From NCBI GenBank assembly GCA_947593735.1, contig CANQDT010000001.1:62001-126000 (forward strand): DNA of 64,000 nucleotides, in the 5' to 3' direction. Positions 1 to 7,868 of the stretch are shown here, in pieces. The position numbers were made by a program, and so were the translations under genes. Source of the stretch: an uncultured Lachnospiraceae bacterium. GTDB taxonomy: Bacteria; Bacillota; Clostridia; Lachnospirales; Lachnospiraceae. Position 1 is the stretch's first letter; each line of letters opens with the position of its first letter. Below the pieces are notes generated by a model, which was given only the letters and a program-made list of their open reading frames with translations, was not told the DNA's origin and ran no database searches.

Positions 1-1258
1 CACAATACGCCAGTTCCAGCCCAAACTGCTTTCTCATCCGCTGCTTTTCTATCCTCCGGAAACCGTCCGGACTGAACTTTATCCGTTTCTTTCTTCCGAC
101 GCGACCGCCGTCCTCATATTTTCCCACGCCCTTTCCTGACGGAACCGGCTCCGCCCTTTTCATCATCAACAAGAACAGCCATTTGCCGACGACAACGACA
201 GGCAAAGAAAATGCGACGGCATAAACATATGGCTTCGCAGAAATGATATACGGTATTTTTCTTTTTTGATGCGACAAAAATAAAAACCGCGCCAGCGCAA
301 AGCCGCTGCATACGGAAATACTCGCCGCGCACCAGATCAGCCATTGCAGAACCGCGTTTTTCATCAAAATGCATCCAAGTGTCCGGTTTCCCGCCCCTAA
401 CAGGCGGAATACCTTCAGTCCATACCTCTGCCTTTTCCATTCCCGGAGCTGGACCGCCAATATAAAAAGCAGGCACAGCAGGATCGCAATTCCGATGACA
501 AACCCGTGTTCTGCCGCATCGGACAGAGAGTCGATCTCCGACGGAAAACTGTAGGAATTATATACAATTTGGTTCTCATGCCGGGTCCGGTCTGTAAGGA
601 GCCATTTCAGCTCCTCCATTTGCTGTTCCTCCCTGTATTCCGAACAGAAAAAAATATGTCTTTGCCGGGAGAGCCCGTCCATTTCTGAAACGATCGCCCC
701 GCAAAGCGGGTAGCCCTCATTTTTCCAGTGGGCAGAATAATTCTCCAGGATCCCACACAGCCGATATTGTTTTTTCACCTTTTTCTCAATTCCATCCAGA
801 TGATATCGGATGTTAAGGGTGATCGTGCTTCCAATATCATACGGGCAGCGCAGCTCATCCAGAACAGCCTCTTCCACTGCAATTTCATTGTCCCGCGCCG
901 GATACGTCCCCTCGAGGAACGCGAGCTGTTCCATTTTTTGAAAGGATTCATCCACCGCGCCGATACTTCCCGCCGCTCCGTTTGCAGGGTCCAGAATTTC
1001 CCCGTAAATATCCATCCTGCCGCACGCCGTGACCGCCCTGTGATTCCGGATCCGCTTTTCCTCTGCCCCTCCTATATCAAAAACCGCCCCGTTATGATAC
1101 CCATATGTCATTTTCCTCTGCAAAATACTATTCGCCGCGTAATTTTCACTGAAAAAAGTAATTCCAAAGAGGACGCAGATACTGAGGCAGATCGCAAACG
1201 GCATCCGCCGTTCCCGGAAACAACGATAGGTCAGTCCTGACAACTTTCGCGCTCTCAT
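1..1258 (-). CDS. FtsX/MacB-type ABC transporter permease (partial, C-terminus beyond left edge)
   Basis: The frame is open from an ATG at 1258 to the left edge, 419 codons without a stop, so the C-terminus is missing. A membrane segment lies at about residues 20-37, then an extracytoplasmic stretch of some 210 residues, then three hydrophobic segments near 253-272, 304-326 and 342-362. This is the layout of FtsX/MacB-type permeases, which move peptides or lipids rather than import nutrients. Its ATG overlaps the stop of the ATPase gene as ATGA, so the two are translationally coupled and should form one transporter. The substrate cannot be read; the neighbouring two-component system suggests peptide sensing or resistance (inference). 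Confidence 0.8.
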   Translation of the reverse strand, partial: MRARKLSGLTYRCFRERRMPFAICLSICVLFGITFFSENYAANSILQRKMTYGYHNGAVFDIGGAEEKRIRNHRAVTACGRMDIYGEILDPANGAAGSIGAVDESFQKMEQLAFLEGTYPARDNEIAVEEAVLDELRCPYDIGSTITLNIRYHLDGIEKKVKKQYRLCGILENYSAHWKNEGYPLCGAIVSEMDGLSRQRHIFFCSEYREEQQMEELKWLLTDRTRHENQIVYNSYSFPSEIDSLSDAAEHGFVIGIAILLCLLFILAVQLREWKRQRYGLKVFRLLGAGNRTLGCILMKNAVLQWLIWCAASISVCSGFALARFLFLSHQKRKIPYIISAKPYVYAVAFSLPVVVVGKWLFLLMMKRAEPVPSGKGVGKYEDGGRVGRKKRIKFSPDGFRRIEKQRMRKQFGLELAYC

Positions 1259-1950
1259 TGTTCCCCACCCGCCTTTCCGGGCTCCAAAAGCCTGCCGTCC
1301 GCGATATGCAGCACAACCTCTGCGCTTCTTGCCAAATCCAGGTCATGGGTTACCAGCAAAATCGCAGGGCGGTATTCCCTGTGGACAGACAACAGAAAAT
1401 CCAGCACTTCCTCACTCGTTTTATTATCCAGATTCCCGGTCGGCTCATCCGCGAAAAGAATATCCGGGCGATTGACGATCGCCCGTCCAATCGCGGTCCT
1501 CTGCTGCTCCCCGCCGGACAATTCATCGGGGAATCGGTCGGCAAGGGACGTCAATCCCAGCTTCTCCAGAATTTGCGAGCTCCATTCCTCATCCAGGTCC
1601 TGCCCATCCAGGATCTGCGGAAGAAGGATATTTTCCCTGACTGTCAGCTCCGGCAGAAGCTGATAATCCTGGAACACGAACCCGATCTTTTTCCTGCGGA
1701 TCCGCTCCAGCTCCGCCTCCGTCATCTGCTCCAGATTTTTTCCTTCCAGAAGGATTTCTCCCCCGTCCGCTTTCAGCAAGCCGCTCAGTAAATACAAAAG
1801 TGTCGTTTTTCCCGATCCGCTTTTCCCGATCATGCTGTAAAAAGTTCCTTTTTCCAGTTCCAGGCTGATCCCGTGGATCACTTCGTTTTTTCTCTGCCTG
1901 TTTCCATATGTTTTTTTCAGATTCCTGCATACTATGATTGGCGTATTCAT
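1255..1950 (-). CDS. ABC transporter ATP-binding protein, LolD/MacB type
   Basis: A 231-residue ATPase of the LolD/MacB class that energises FtsX-like permeases. Walker A GKSGSGKTT is at about 42-50, the signature LSGGEQQR at 145-152, Walker B ILFADEPTGNLD at 165-176 and the switch histidine near 203, so every catalytic motif is present. It is followed by the permease with a 4-bp ATGA overlap. Upstream, between this gene and the histidine kinase, sits a TGTAAC-N5-TGTAAG direct repeat (2049-2065) that recurs before the secreted protein gene near 4.6 kb. Control by the adjacent OmpR-type regulator is therefore likely, but this is inference from the repeat alone. Confidence 0.93.
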   Translation of the reverse strand: MNTPIIVCRNLKKTYGNRQRKNEVIHGISLELEKGTFYSMIGKSGSGKTTLLYLLSGLLKADGGEILLEGKNLEQMTEAELERIRRKKIGFVFQDYQLLPELTVRENILLPQILDGQDLDEEWSSQILEKLGLTSLADRFPDELSGGEQQRTAIGRAIVNRPDILFADEPTGNLDNKTSEEVLDFLLSVHREYRPAILLVTHDLDLARSAEVVLHIADGRLLEPGKAGGEQ

Positions 1951-1983
1951 TGTTTTCTGCCCGCTCCTTTCCGTTCAGCCGGC

Positions 1984-2010
1984 ATTCCGGGATCCGGATT
2001 CCCGGAACCT
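1984..2010. other. GC-rich short inverted repeat in the ABC leader
   Basis: TTCCGGG and CCCGGAA flank a 9-nt loop in the untranslated leader between the histidine kinase stop and the ATPase start. There is no T-run after it, so it is not an intrinsic terminator on either strand. It may be a leader hairpin or incidental. Confidence 0.3.
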
Positions 2011-2048
2011 CCTGCCGCTTCGTTACAATGATATACTACCAGCAAAAC

Positions 2049-2065
2049 CTTACAAAATAGTTACA
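2049..2065 (-). promoter_or_regulatory. Putative response-regulator box TGTAAC-N5-TGTAAG before the ABC exporter
   Basis: Read on the minus strand the site is TGTAAC TATTT TGTAAG, two half-sites repeated every 11 bp as OmpR/PhoB-family regulators bind. It overlaps the last codons of the histidine kinase and is followed, 13-15 nt on, by a TATATC/TATCAT candidate -10 at 2028-2035. The same two half-sites recur at 4639-4655. Binding by the RR encoded at 3214-3894 is inferred. Confidence 0.5.
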
Positions 2066-3210
2066 TCATATAATTCTGATCCGAGAAAATCGGGAAGCTC
2101 CATCCGGATTTTTACTCCTTTTCCGGCATCCTCTCTGTTTTCGTTGCATATCTCTATCGTTCCGTGATGCTGCCTGATCACCGTGCTGACCAGGTGCAGA
2201 CCAATCCCAAAGTGGCTCCCGGATCGGGCATCGGAATAATATCGTTCAAAAAGGTGCGGCAGCTTACTTTCTTCTATCCATTCTCCCGGCGTGAAAGCAG
2301 AAATGACGCAGGTTCCGTTTCCTTTTTCCACATTCAGTGATAATTCCGAGCCTTCCCTGCAATGCTCAATCCCGTTCTCAAGTATCGTGATCATCGCTTC
2401 TTCCAGCCATATCCTGTCCCCGGAAATAAGCGCCTCCGTCTCCGTTGCTTCCATACGGATCCGTATATGTTTCATCTTGATCATAAGTTCCAGCCGGGAA
2501 ATCGATTCTTCCATCAGTTCCGTCAACGATACCGCCGCGAACCGCAGCCGGATTTTTTCTGAACTTAATTGTTTATCACGCAAAAGCAGCCGGGTCAGCC
2601 CGGATAATTTTTGTACCTGAAGGAGCGCGTGGTCGTATGCCCACTGCGCCTGACCACTCCTTTTCCCTGTCGGCTGAAGCTGTTCCAGACACAGTTTCAG
2701 CCCGGCAAGCGGCGTTTTCATCTGATGGTACAGATTGCCTTCATACTGATCCATTTCCCGAAATTCCTGCTTCTGATTCTCTTTTTGAATCATTAACCGC
2801 CGGGATAACAGCCGCGTTTTTTCCTGTTCTTCCGCCAACTCTTTCCGAATATGGATAAGGGACAAAATAAGATATGCCATGGTACAGAACAGAAAAAACA
2901 GAAATGTCGTCACAGCAGGCAAAATCGGTACGGCGATCTTTCTCATCATATACGTTTCCCCGGTTATTCCATATCCGGCGCGCGTCAGCGCTTCCCTTCC
3001 CCGATCCACAGTACCGCGATCCTGTATCCCCGACAGATACCGCTGTATTCCGGAACCTCCGGCGCTGTCTTTTCCGGACGCCATCGTTCCAAATATCGCA
3101 AGTTCTTCTGAAACAATCTGGTTTTTCGCCACATCAATCATCATCATAAAAGTTATGCACAGAAAACCCGCCAATGCGATTCCGGTCAGTCGATATGCTT
3201 TTTTCTTCAT
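2050..3210 (-). CDS. Sensor histidine kinase
   Basis: A 386-residue membrane kinase. Hydrophobic segments at about 8-28 and 94-119 enclose an extracytoplasmic loop of some 65 residues, longer than in intramembrane-sensing BceS-type kinases. The phospho-acceptor motif reads HQMKTPL (His about 162), the HQxKTP variant seen in BceS-like kinases rather than the usual HExRTP. The N box has ILENG near 276-280 and the ATP lid FGIGLHLV near 334-341, so it should be active. It starts 3 nt after the regulator stop, forming an RR-HK operon. The signal is unknown; the downstream exporter suggests a peptide or envelope stress. Confidence 0.9.
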   Translation of the reverse strand: MKKKAYRLTGIALAGFLCITFMMMIDVAKNQIVSEELAIFGTMASGKDSAGGSGIQRYLSGIQDRGTVDRGREALTRAGYGITGETYMMRKIAVPILPAVTTFLFFLFCTMAYLILSLIHIRKELAEEQEKTRLLSRRLMIQKENQKQEFREMDQYEGNLYHQMKTPLAGLKLCLEQLQPTGKRSGQAQWAYDHALLQVQKLSGLTRLLLRDKQLSSEKIRLRFAAVSLTELMEESISRLELMIKMKHIRIRMEATETEALISGDRIWLEEAMITILENGIEHCREGSELSLNVEKGNGTCVISAFTPGEWIEESKLPHLFERYYSDARSGSHFGIGLHLVSTVIRQHHGTIEICNENREDAGKGVKIRMELPDFLGSELYDVTIL

Positions 3211-3213
3211 ATG

Positions 3214-3894
3214 CTATTCCTCTTTCCAGCGATATCCGATCCTGCTTACTGTTTCAATGGGATCTGTTCCTGATACGCTTCTTAATTTGCTGCGCAGGCG
3301 GCTGACAAGCACGGTCAGCGTATTATTTTCGACAAAAATACTGTCAATATCCCATATCGCCTCCAACAGCTGCTCCCGGGTAAGCAGGCAGCCAGTATTT
3401 TTCATGATCAACTTTAAAAATTTAAATTCTGTCTTTGTGACGTCGATGCGCGTTCCGTCGTATTCCAGATAATAATTGCCAAGGTTCAGCAAAAACTTCC
3501 CTCTTTGTATTACCTTCTGTTCCTGATCCCACTGAAGCCTGCTTCTCCGGATCTGTGCCCGGATCCTCCCAACCAATTCGGCGTTGGAAAACGGCTTTGT
3601 CATATAATCGTCCGCCCCGGCTTCGAGTCCTTTGATAATATGCTCCTCTGCATCATTGACCGTGATCATGATAATGGGAACGGCGGAATACGAACGGATC
3701 TTCCGGCACAGATGATATCCGTCCCCGTCCGGCAAATTCACATCAAGCAGACAGACCGCGATTCCTTTCTTTCTGAGCAAAGCAAGCCCCACAGTTCCGC
3801 TGTCCGCTTCAAAAATTTCATATTCGCCGCGCAATAGATTTCCAATGCTTTTGCGGATAATGTAATCATCTTCTATAATCAAAATCTGATCCAT
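3214..3894 (-). CDS. OmpR-family response regulator
   Basis: A DNA-binding regulator of 226 residues. The receiver domain has the acidic pair at residues 9-10, the phosphorylated Asp at about 51 (LLDVNLPDGDG) and Lys near 100 (TKPF). A winged-helix domain fills the C-terminal half. The ATG at 3894 is chosen because GGGGAGG lies 11 nt before it; an in-frame start at 3942 would add 16 residues before the receiver fold without a ribosome site. It pairs with the kinase that follows. Its likely targets are the TGTAAC-N5-TGTAAG repeats on either side of the operon (inference). Confidence 0.92.
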   Translation of the reverse strand: MDQILIIEDDYIIRKSIGNLLRGEYEIFEADSGTVGLALLRKKGIAVCLLDVNLPDGDGYHLCRKIRSYSAVPIIMITVNDAEEHIIKGLEAGADDYMTKPFSNAELVGRIRAQIRRSRLQWDQEQKVIQRGKFLLNLGNYYLEYDGTRIDVTKTEFKFLKLIMKNTGCLLTREQLLEAIWDIDSIFVENNTLTVLVSRLRSKLRSVSGTDPIETVSRIGYRWKEE

Positions 3895-3990
3895 TTCAGT
3901 TTTTTCCTCCCCGTTCTCTGTTCGATACCTATACAGTATCATATTTCGATATAGAAAACAATGAAACGCAAATGGCGGGATTCCAACGTA

Positions 3991-4046
3991 AAAAGAGGAT
4001 ATTTCTTCTCCGAATAGGTGCTTATTCCTCTGAAATATCCTCTTTT
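3991..4046 (-). terminator. Intrinsic terminator after the small secreted protein gene
   Basis: A perfect 15-bp stem (AAAAGAGGATATTTC against its complement) around a 26-nt loop. On the minus strand it ends in CTCTTTTT. It separates the secreted-protein transcript from the RR-HK genes downstream. Confidence 0.75.
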
Positions 4047-4159
4047 AATTATTCTTACATTTCCATGGAACTAAAATGACATACGTTCTTGTATAATCCG
4101 AGTCTGCGTAGCTTTCTCCAGACTAATATCATCTGTAAGTGACGTGATATACTCTTTAG

Positions 4160-4582
4160 TTATACCGTAATAGTTACACTATCTTGATATGAATTAAGTC
4201 CCGCACCAATACTCGCCTGATAAGTCAGACTAATAACTGCTTTCTGACGATTATTTGAGTATGTTATTGAATTAATTGTTACTTTGGAAGATACCTTGTC
4301 CCATTTGCTATAACCAGTTACATCAATACTTTGAACCCCAGTGATATAAAGACCAGACGAATTTGCTGTTTCATCCCTTGCTGTATAGGTAACAAGGATT
4401 TTAACCGAATACCCATCTCCATATGTCAGCGTATCATTTTTTTTAAGCGTATACATGGCATATGGGGTAGATTCCTGCGAAATCATCCCTTTCTTACTTT
4501 CTTCTGCCGTAACGCTCATTGTTCCGATACTGAATAGCAAACATATGCATAACATTATTGATACGTATTTCTTTTTTCCCAT
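4160..4582 (-). CDS. Small secreted protein of unknown function
   Basis: No family recognised. The product is 140 residues with a signal peptide: MGKKKY, a hydrophobic core to about residue 20, and a likely cleavage after VTA near residue 26. The mature part of about 114 residues is rich in Thr, Ser, Val and Tyr in alternating patterns suggesting beta structure, has no cysteine and no evident catalytic motif. The ATG at 4582 is preceded by AAGGAG; an upstream in-frame ATG at 4618 has none. It lies just upstream of the RR-HK-ABC genes, has its own terminator, and shares their direct-repeat box, so it is probably a secreted member of that regulon, perhaps a ligand-binding or envelope protein. 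That role is inference. Confidence 0.7.
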   Translation of the reverse strand: MGKKKYVSIMLCICLLFSIGTMSVTAEESKKGMISQESTPYAMYTLKKNDTLTYGDGYSVKILVTYTARDETANSSGLYITGVQSIDVTGYSKWDKVSSKVTINSITYSNNRQKAVISLTYQASIGAGLNSYQDSVTITV

Positions 4583-4638
4583 ATCACAATCTCCTTTCGT
4601 CCCGCCACTTACAGACATTTGTTATATACCATAAAAAA

Positions 4639-4655
4639 CTTACAAATTTGTTACA
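4639..4655 (-). promoter_or_regulatory. Putative response-regulator box TGTAAC-N5-TGTAAG before the secreted protein
   Basis: On the minus strand it reads TGTAAC AAATT TGTAAG, identical in all 12 half-site bases to the box at 2049-2065. A TATATA/TATAAC candidate -10 follows at 4621-4628. The sequence after the box also resembles the first one (TTTT..TGGTA..TATA). Confidence 0.5.
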
Positions 4656-4677
4656 AAATCAATTTTTTTAATTAATC

Positions 4678-4705
4678 CCGTCCATTTCAGAAACAGCTAC
4701 AAAAA
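4678..4705 (+). repeat. 28-bp direct repeat, left copy
   Basis: Begins CCGTCCATTTCAGAAACAGC and ends CTACAAAAA. It matches 10799-10826 at 27 of 28 positions in the same orientation. Both copies directly abut an intrinsic terminator, and together they bracket the DUF4143/immunity cassette. Confidence 0.65.
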
Positions 4706-4739
4706 ATAACGCCCACTATATCCGTGAGCGTTATTTTTT
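4701..4739 (-). terminator. Intrinsic terminator after the DUF4143 ATPase gene
   Basis: The arms AAAAAATAACGC and GCGTTATTTTTT pair, with an inner CAC/GTG extension beyond one mismatch. The minus-strand copy ends in a run of six T, directly downstream of the ATPase stop. Confidence 0.8.
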
Positions 4740-4750
4740 GCCATATTGGT

Positions 4751-6046
4751 TTAGATACAAAATGCTGCGTAGAGAGGAACAGTCTTTTTCCCGTCCTCAA
4801 AGCCAAAGTTTTTCGCAGAGAGCTTGATGGCGTAATCGGGTTTGTAGGTGTCCATATAGACCTTTAAGCTCTTGGCTCTTGTGTTGTCGGCGGATTTGAC
4901 CTCAATGGGAATGAGCCTGCTTTCCCGCTGAATGACAAAATCAATTTCCGCCCCACGCTCGGACTTCCAATAATAGGTCTGATAACCGTTTATGGTGAGC
5001 TGCACATTCACATAGTTTTCCGCAAGTCCGCCCTTAAAGTCGTTCAGTTCCTCCACCATGTAGAGGACATCGTTTGCAGCCAAATCCTTTTTGGCGGCAA
5101 GCAGACCCAGATCGGAAACATAAATCTTAAAAGCGTCAATGTCACGGTAGTTTTCCAAAGGCTTTTTTACCTGTTCAACCTTGAACACCTGCGATACGAT
5201 GCCGGACAGACAGAGCCATTCGATGGCGTTTTCAAATTCGGAAGCCCGACCTCCCTTTTTAATCAGCTTATATTGAAAACGGGTATTCTTCTTTGAAAGC
5301 TGCACGGTAATGTTGTCATAGGCAAGCCGTGTCTTTTTGATCTCGTTCAAGTTGTTGTACTTACTCATATCGTTGAGATAGCTTGCCAGAATGGTGTCCT
5401 GCGTGTGACGCACAAGGATATAATCCTTTGTCTGTGCAAACTGCATGACGCACTCCGGCATACCGCCCACCACAAGATACTGCCGATAAAGCAGCATCGC
5501 CGCGTCGTGCAAAGCGGAAGGGATCGGCGTATCGGTCTGGAAGGACTTTTTGATCTGCGCTACCAGAGCGTCCTCCCCCAGCGCAAGCATAAATTCCTCC
5601 ATATCCATCGGGTAAAGGGTTTTCATATCGACCTTGCCCACGGGAAAAGAGAACTTTGTACGGTTTACCGCAACACCTAAAAGACTGCCCGCCACGATGA
5701 TGTGATAATCGGGAGCGTCCTCGCAAAAATACTTCAAAGAAGTTAATGCCCGTTCGCAGAGCTGCACCTCGTCAAAGACGATCAGCGTTTTTTCCCTGAC
5801 GATGGTTTGCCCTGCGATATGCGACAGAATAGGGATCAGATAATCGGGGCTGATATTTTCATCAAAGGTTTCCGAGAGCTTTGGATTGGTTTCAAAGTTG
5901 AAATACGCCACATTCTCATAATATTTGCGCCCAAACTCCAAAATGGAATAGGTCTTGCCGACCTGCCTCGCTCCCTGCAAGATCAGCGGCTTGCGGTGTT
6001 CGTTTTCTTTCCATGCTTCTAAAAAAGCCATGATTTTTCGATACAT
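4751..6046 (-). CDS. AAA ATPase with DUF4143 (archaeal-type ATPase family)
   Basis: A 431-residue protein of the AAA_14 plus DUF4143 family, common in gut Bacillota and often carried on accessory DNA; its cellular job is not established. Walker A GARQVGKT is at about 25-32 and Walker B TLIVFDE at 87-93. The C-terminal domain carries a PD-(D/E)xK-like core, GAEIDFVIQ at about 365 and IEVKS at 381, suggesting a nuclease-type fold. It has its own terminator and no partner on either side. Base use is less biased to C/G codons than in neighbours such as recA, which with the flanking 28-bp repeats suggests acquired DNA. Confidence 0.85.
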   Translation of the reverse strand: MYRKIMAFLEAWKENEHRKPLILQGARQVGKTYSILEFGRKYYENVAYFNFETNPKLSETFDENISPDYLIPILSHIAGQTIVREKTLIVFDEVQLCERALTSLKYFCEDAPDYHIIVAGSLLGVAVNRTKFSFPVGKVDMKTLYPMDMEEFMLALGEDALVAQIKKSFQTDTPIPSALHDAAMLLYRQYLVVGGMPECVMQFAQTKDYILVRHTQDTILASYLNDMSKYNNLNEIKKTRLAYDNITVQLSKKNTRFQYKLIKKGGRASEFENAIEWLCLSGIVSQVFKVEQVKKPLENYRDIDAFKIYVSDLGLLAAKKDLAANDVLYMVEELNDFKGGLAENYVNVQLTINGYQTYYWKSERGAEIDFVIQRESRLIPIEVKSADNTRAKSLKVYMDTYKPDYAIKLSAKNFGFEDGKKTVPLYAAFCI

Positions 6047-6217
6047 AAATGGGCCTCCTTTTCAGAAGTCACTTATAGTATAGCAGATGCTCGTGTAAAA
6101 ATCAATGTATTTTATATAAATATTCGCATTAAATAACATGAATATTTCTGCTTACCTCACACTGTTCGACACAAAGCACCGCAAGCCGCCAGTTTTACAC
6201 CTCCCCAAACCTGTACC

Positions 6218-6325
6218 GGTTTATGGATATTTTCATCAACCGGTCAGATGACGCGGCTGTTCAACCAGTTCTACGGTTCTTCGCCGAGAAAATTTCGATA
6301 TGCCAACACCGTACATCCCAAATAA
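6218..6325 (+). pseudogene. Possible 3' remnant of an AraC-family regulator
   Basis: Within the 325-bp gap between two minus-strand genes, a plus-strand frame ending in TAA at 6325 reads ..FSSTGQMTRLFNQFYGSSPRKFRYAN... This resembles the second helix-turn-helix of AraC/XylS proteins (FSS..xFxRxFKxxxGxSPxxYR). No start or upstream domain is visible, so it would be a decayed tail. The rest of the gap (6047-6217 and 6326-6371) shows nothing I recognise. The call rests on a short motif. Confidence 0.35.
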
Positions 6326-6371
6326 GGCAAGCGCCTGTACGGCGGCGGGTTCCCATATTTTCCGCTTTCCT

Positions 6372-7103
6372 TTACGCAATATCGCGCCGCACGGCAATCC
6401 GGTTGCCAATGATCGTAAAAAGTGCAATATACCCTGCGCATATAATGACAAATGTCCCATAGCCGCCGCTTTCCGCGATTTTCTGCGGCGCATTTGCATT
6501 CATACCATAAGACATAAGAGAATATGGCCATATATGCCCCAAATTTTTCGCCAGGAATACAAGTCCCGATAATCCGCCCAGAAATGCTATTCCTACCGGC
6601 TGTGCGAAACTTTTTATGTTCATTGAAATTAAAATCTGTATCGCAACCGTAACCATTCCCCCAAGTGTGCCAAATATACACCACTTCGCTATTGTCAGCC
6701 ACGGCGGATTTGTAAGACCCGCGGCATATCCGCTTATCACAAACAGAACACATATCCATATCATGCTGAGCAGCAGCATAATTGCCGCAGTTATCAGCTT
6801 TGCCAGAAATACAGAAGAACGGCTCACAGGCATAGTGAACACTTTATTCCAATTATTGTTTCCATGTTCCAACCGCATAAGATACGAGCAGTAAATGCCC
6901 AGCATGATCGGCAAAAAGAAGTAATCGGTAAACAGCGTATGCTGCGTCCACAGGCTGATCCACTCTTTTGTCAGGATCCCCTGATTGTATATATAATTTG
7001 CCGTTCCCAAGACCGCCGGAATTACCGGCATAAGGATAAAAGCAAGCCAGACCGGCGAGCGCCTGAGCTTCATGCGCTCCGCCTTTAATAATTTCCGTAA
7101 CAT
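6372..7103 (-). CDS. ABC-2 type permease, lantibiotic-immunity MutG/LanG-like
   Basis: A 243-residue integral membrane protein with about six hydrophobic segments and the N-terminal MLRKLLKAERMKLRRSP pattern typical of small ABC-2 permeases of the LanG/MutG group. It is the last of three coupled genes (ATPase, LanE-like and LanG-like permeases) that would form a heteromeric exporter removing lanthipeptide-like antimicrobials from the membrane. AAGGA overlapping the preceding stop serves as its ribosome site, three nt after the LanE-like gene. No lantibiotic precursor or modification gene is in the window, so a resistance role rather than self-immunity is more likely (inference). Confidence 0.8.
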   Translation of the reverse strand: MLRKLLKAERMKLRRSPVWLAFILMPVIPAVLGTANYIYNQGILTKEWISLWTQHTLFTDYFFLPIMLGIYCSYLMRLEHGNNNWNKVFTMPVSRSSVFLAKLITAAIMLLLSMIWICVLFVISGYAAGLTNPPWLTIAKWCIFGTLGGMVTVAIQILISMNIKSFAQPVGIAFLGGLSGLVFLAKNLGHIWPYSLMSYGMNANAPQKIAESGGYGTFVIICAGYIALFTIIGNRIAVRRDIA

Positions 7104-7106
7104 CCT

Positions 7107-7868
7107 TTACAGTTCCTTTCTCTTGAAGATCTCGCGTCCGATGAGATACATCCCGACGCATACAAAAACAAGTATGATAAAGGAGAGCCAATCTATCCCT
7201 ATCACATCAAAATGCGCATATTGATAACGGTTCTCCTTTGTCCAGCCAAACAGCCCGACAAAACTCAGCGCGCCGTAATATCCCCATATAAGCGACCTGC
7301 GGAGCCAGGGGAACTGGGGCAGGAACATCGAGAACGTACCCAAAAACGTACCCATTGCACCCACAAAGAACGGGATCGCCTGATTTTTAAAACAAAGCGA
7401 CAGCGTATACTGGAAAAGGTACACGGAAATTGTCGGCACGGCTGTAAACAACAGATAGAAAAGATATAATTTTATTGGCACACCGCCTTGATAACCCACA
7501 TGATAACCGAATGCGATGGTCATTCCCCAGCTTATCATGACGCAGGACATCATAATCGCAAGCCCATATATCAACTTCGCGTCATAGATTTTCCCGCGCT
7601 TTTCCGTAACTGCCAGCTGCTTCAGCATGTACCCCTTATGTTCTATATCGCACAGCCGCGATGATACGATGATCGAGAGTAACGGCATAAAAATCGCGTT
7701 TACCAACGGAAGCTCATATAAATTTTCCATCCATCCAAGCCGCAGCAGATCCGCGCTTTGATGGCGCGGGTAAATCCATGCGAGAAACGCAGCCAAAATC
7801 GCCCATGCAGTCATAAATACATAACGGCGGCGGGTTTTCATAAATTCACATTTGAAAAGTGATATCAC
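7107..7868 (-). CDS. ABC-2 type permease, lantibiotic-immunity MutE/LanE-like
   Basis: A 253-residue membrane protein with an N-terminal segment near residues 18-34 and five further hydrophobic stretches, matching LanE/MutE/EpiE permeases of lantibiotic-protection transporters. Translation starts at a GTG (7868) that overlaps the ATPase stop as GTGA, so it depends on coupling to the ATPase. It pairs with the LanG-like permease that follows. The assignment to the LanE rather than LanG arm rests on gene order and size and could be exchanged. Confidence 0.78.
   Translation of the reverse strand: MISLFKCEFMKTRRRYVFMTAWAILAAFLAWIYPRHQSADLLRLGWMENLYELPLVNAIFMPLLSIIVSSRLCDIEHKGYMLKQLAVTEKRGKIYDAKLIYGLAIMMSCVMISWGMTIAFGYHVGYQGGVPIKLYLFYLLFTAVPTISVYLFQYTLSLCFKNQAIPFFVGAMGTFLGTFSMFLPQFPWLRRSLIWGYYGALSFVGLFGWTKENRYQYAHFDVIGIDWLSFIILVFVCVGMYLIGREIFKRKEL

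Noticed and set aside
4751..6046. DUF4143 ATPase as a transposase or plasmid partition gene
   Set aside because: The AAA_14 Walker motifs with a C-terminal nuclease-like fold fit the DUF4143 family; no DDE or HUH motif or terminal repeats are present.
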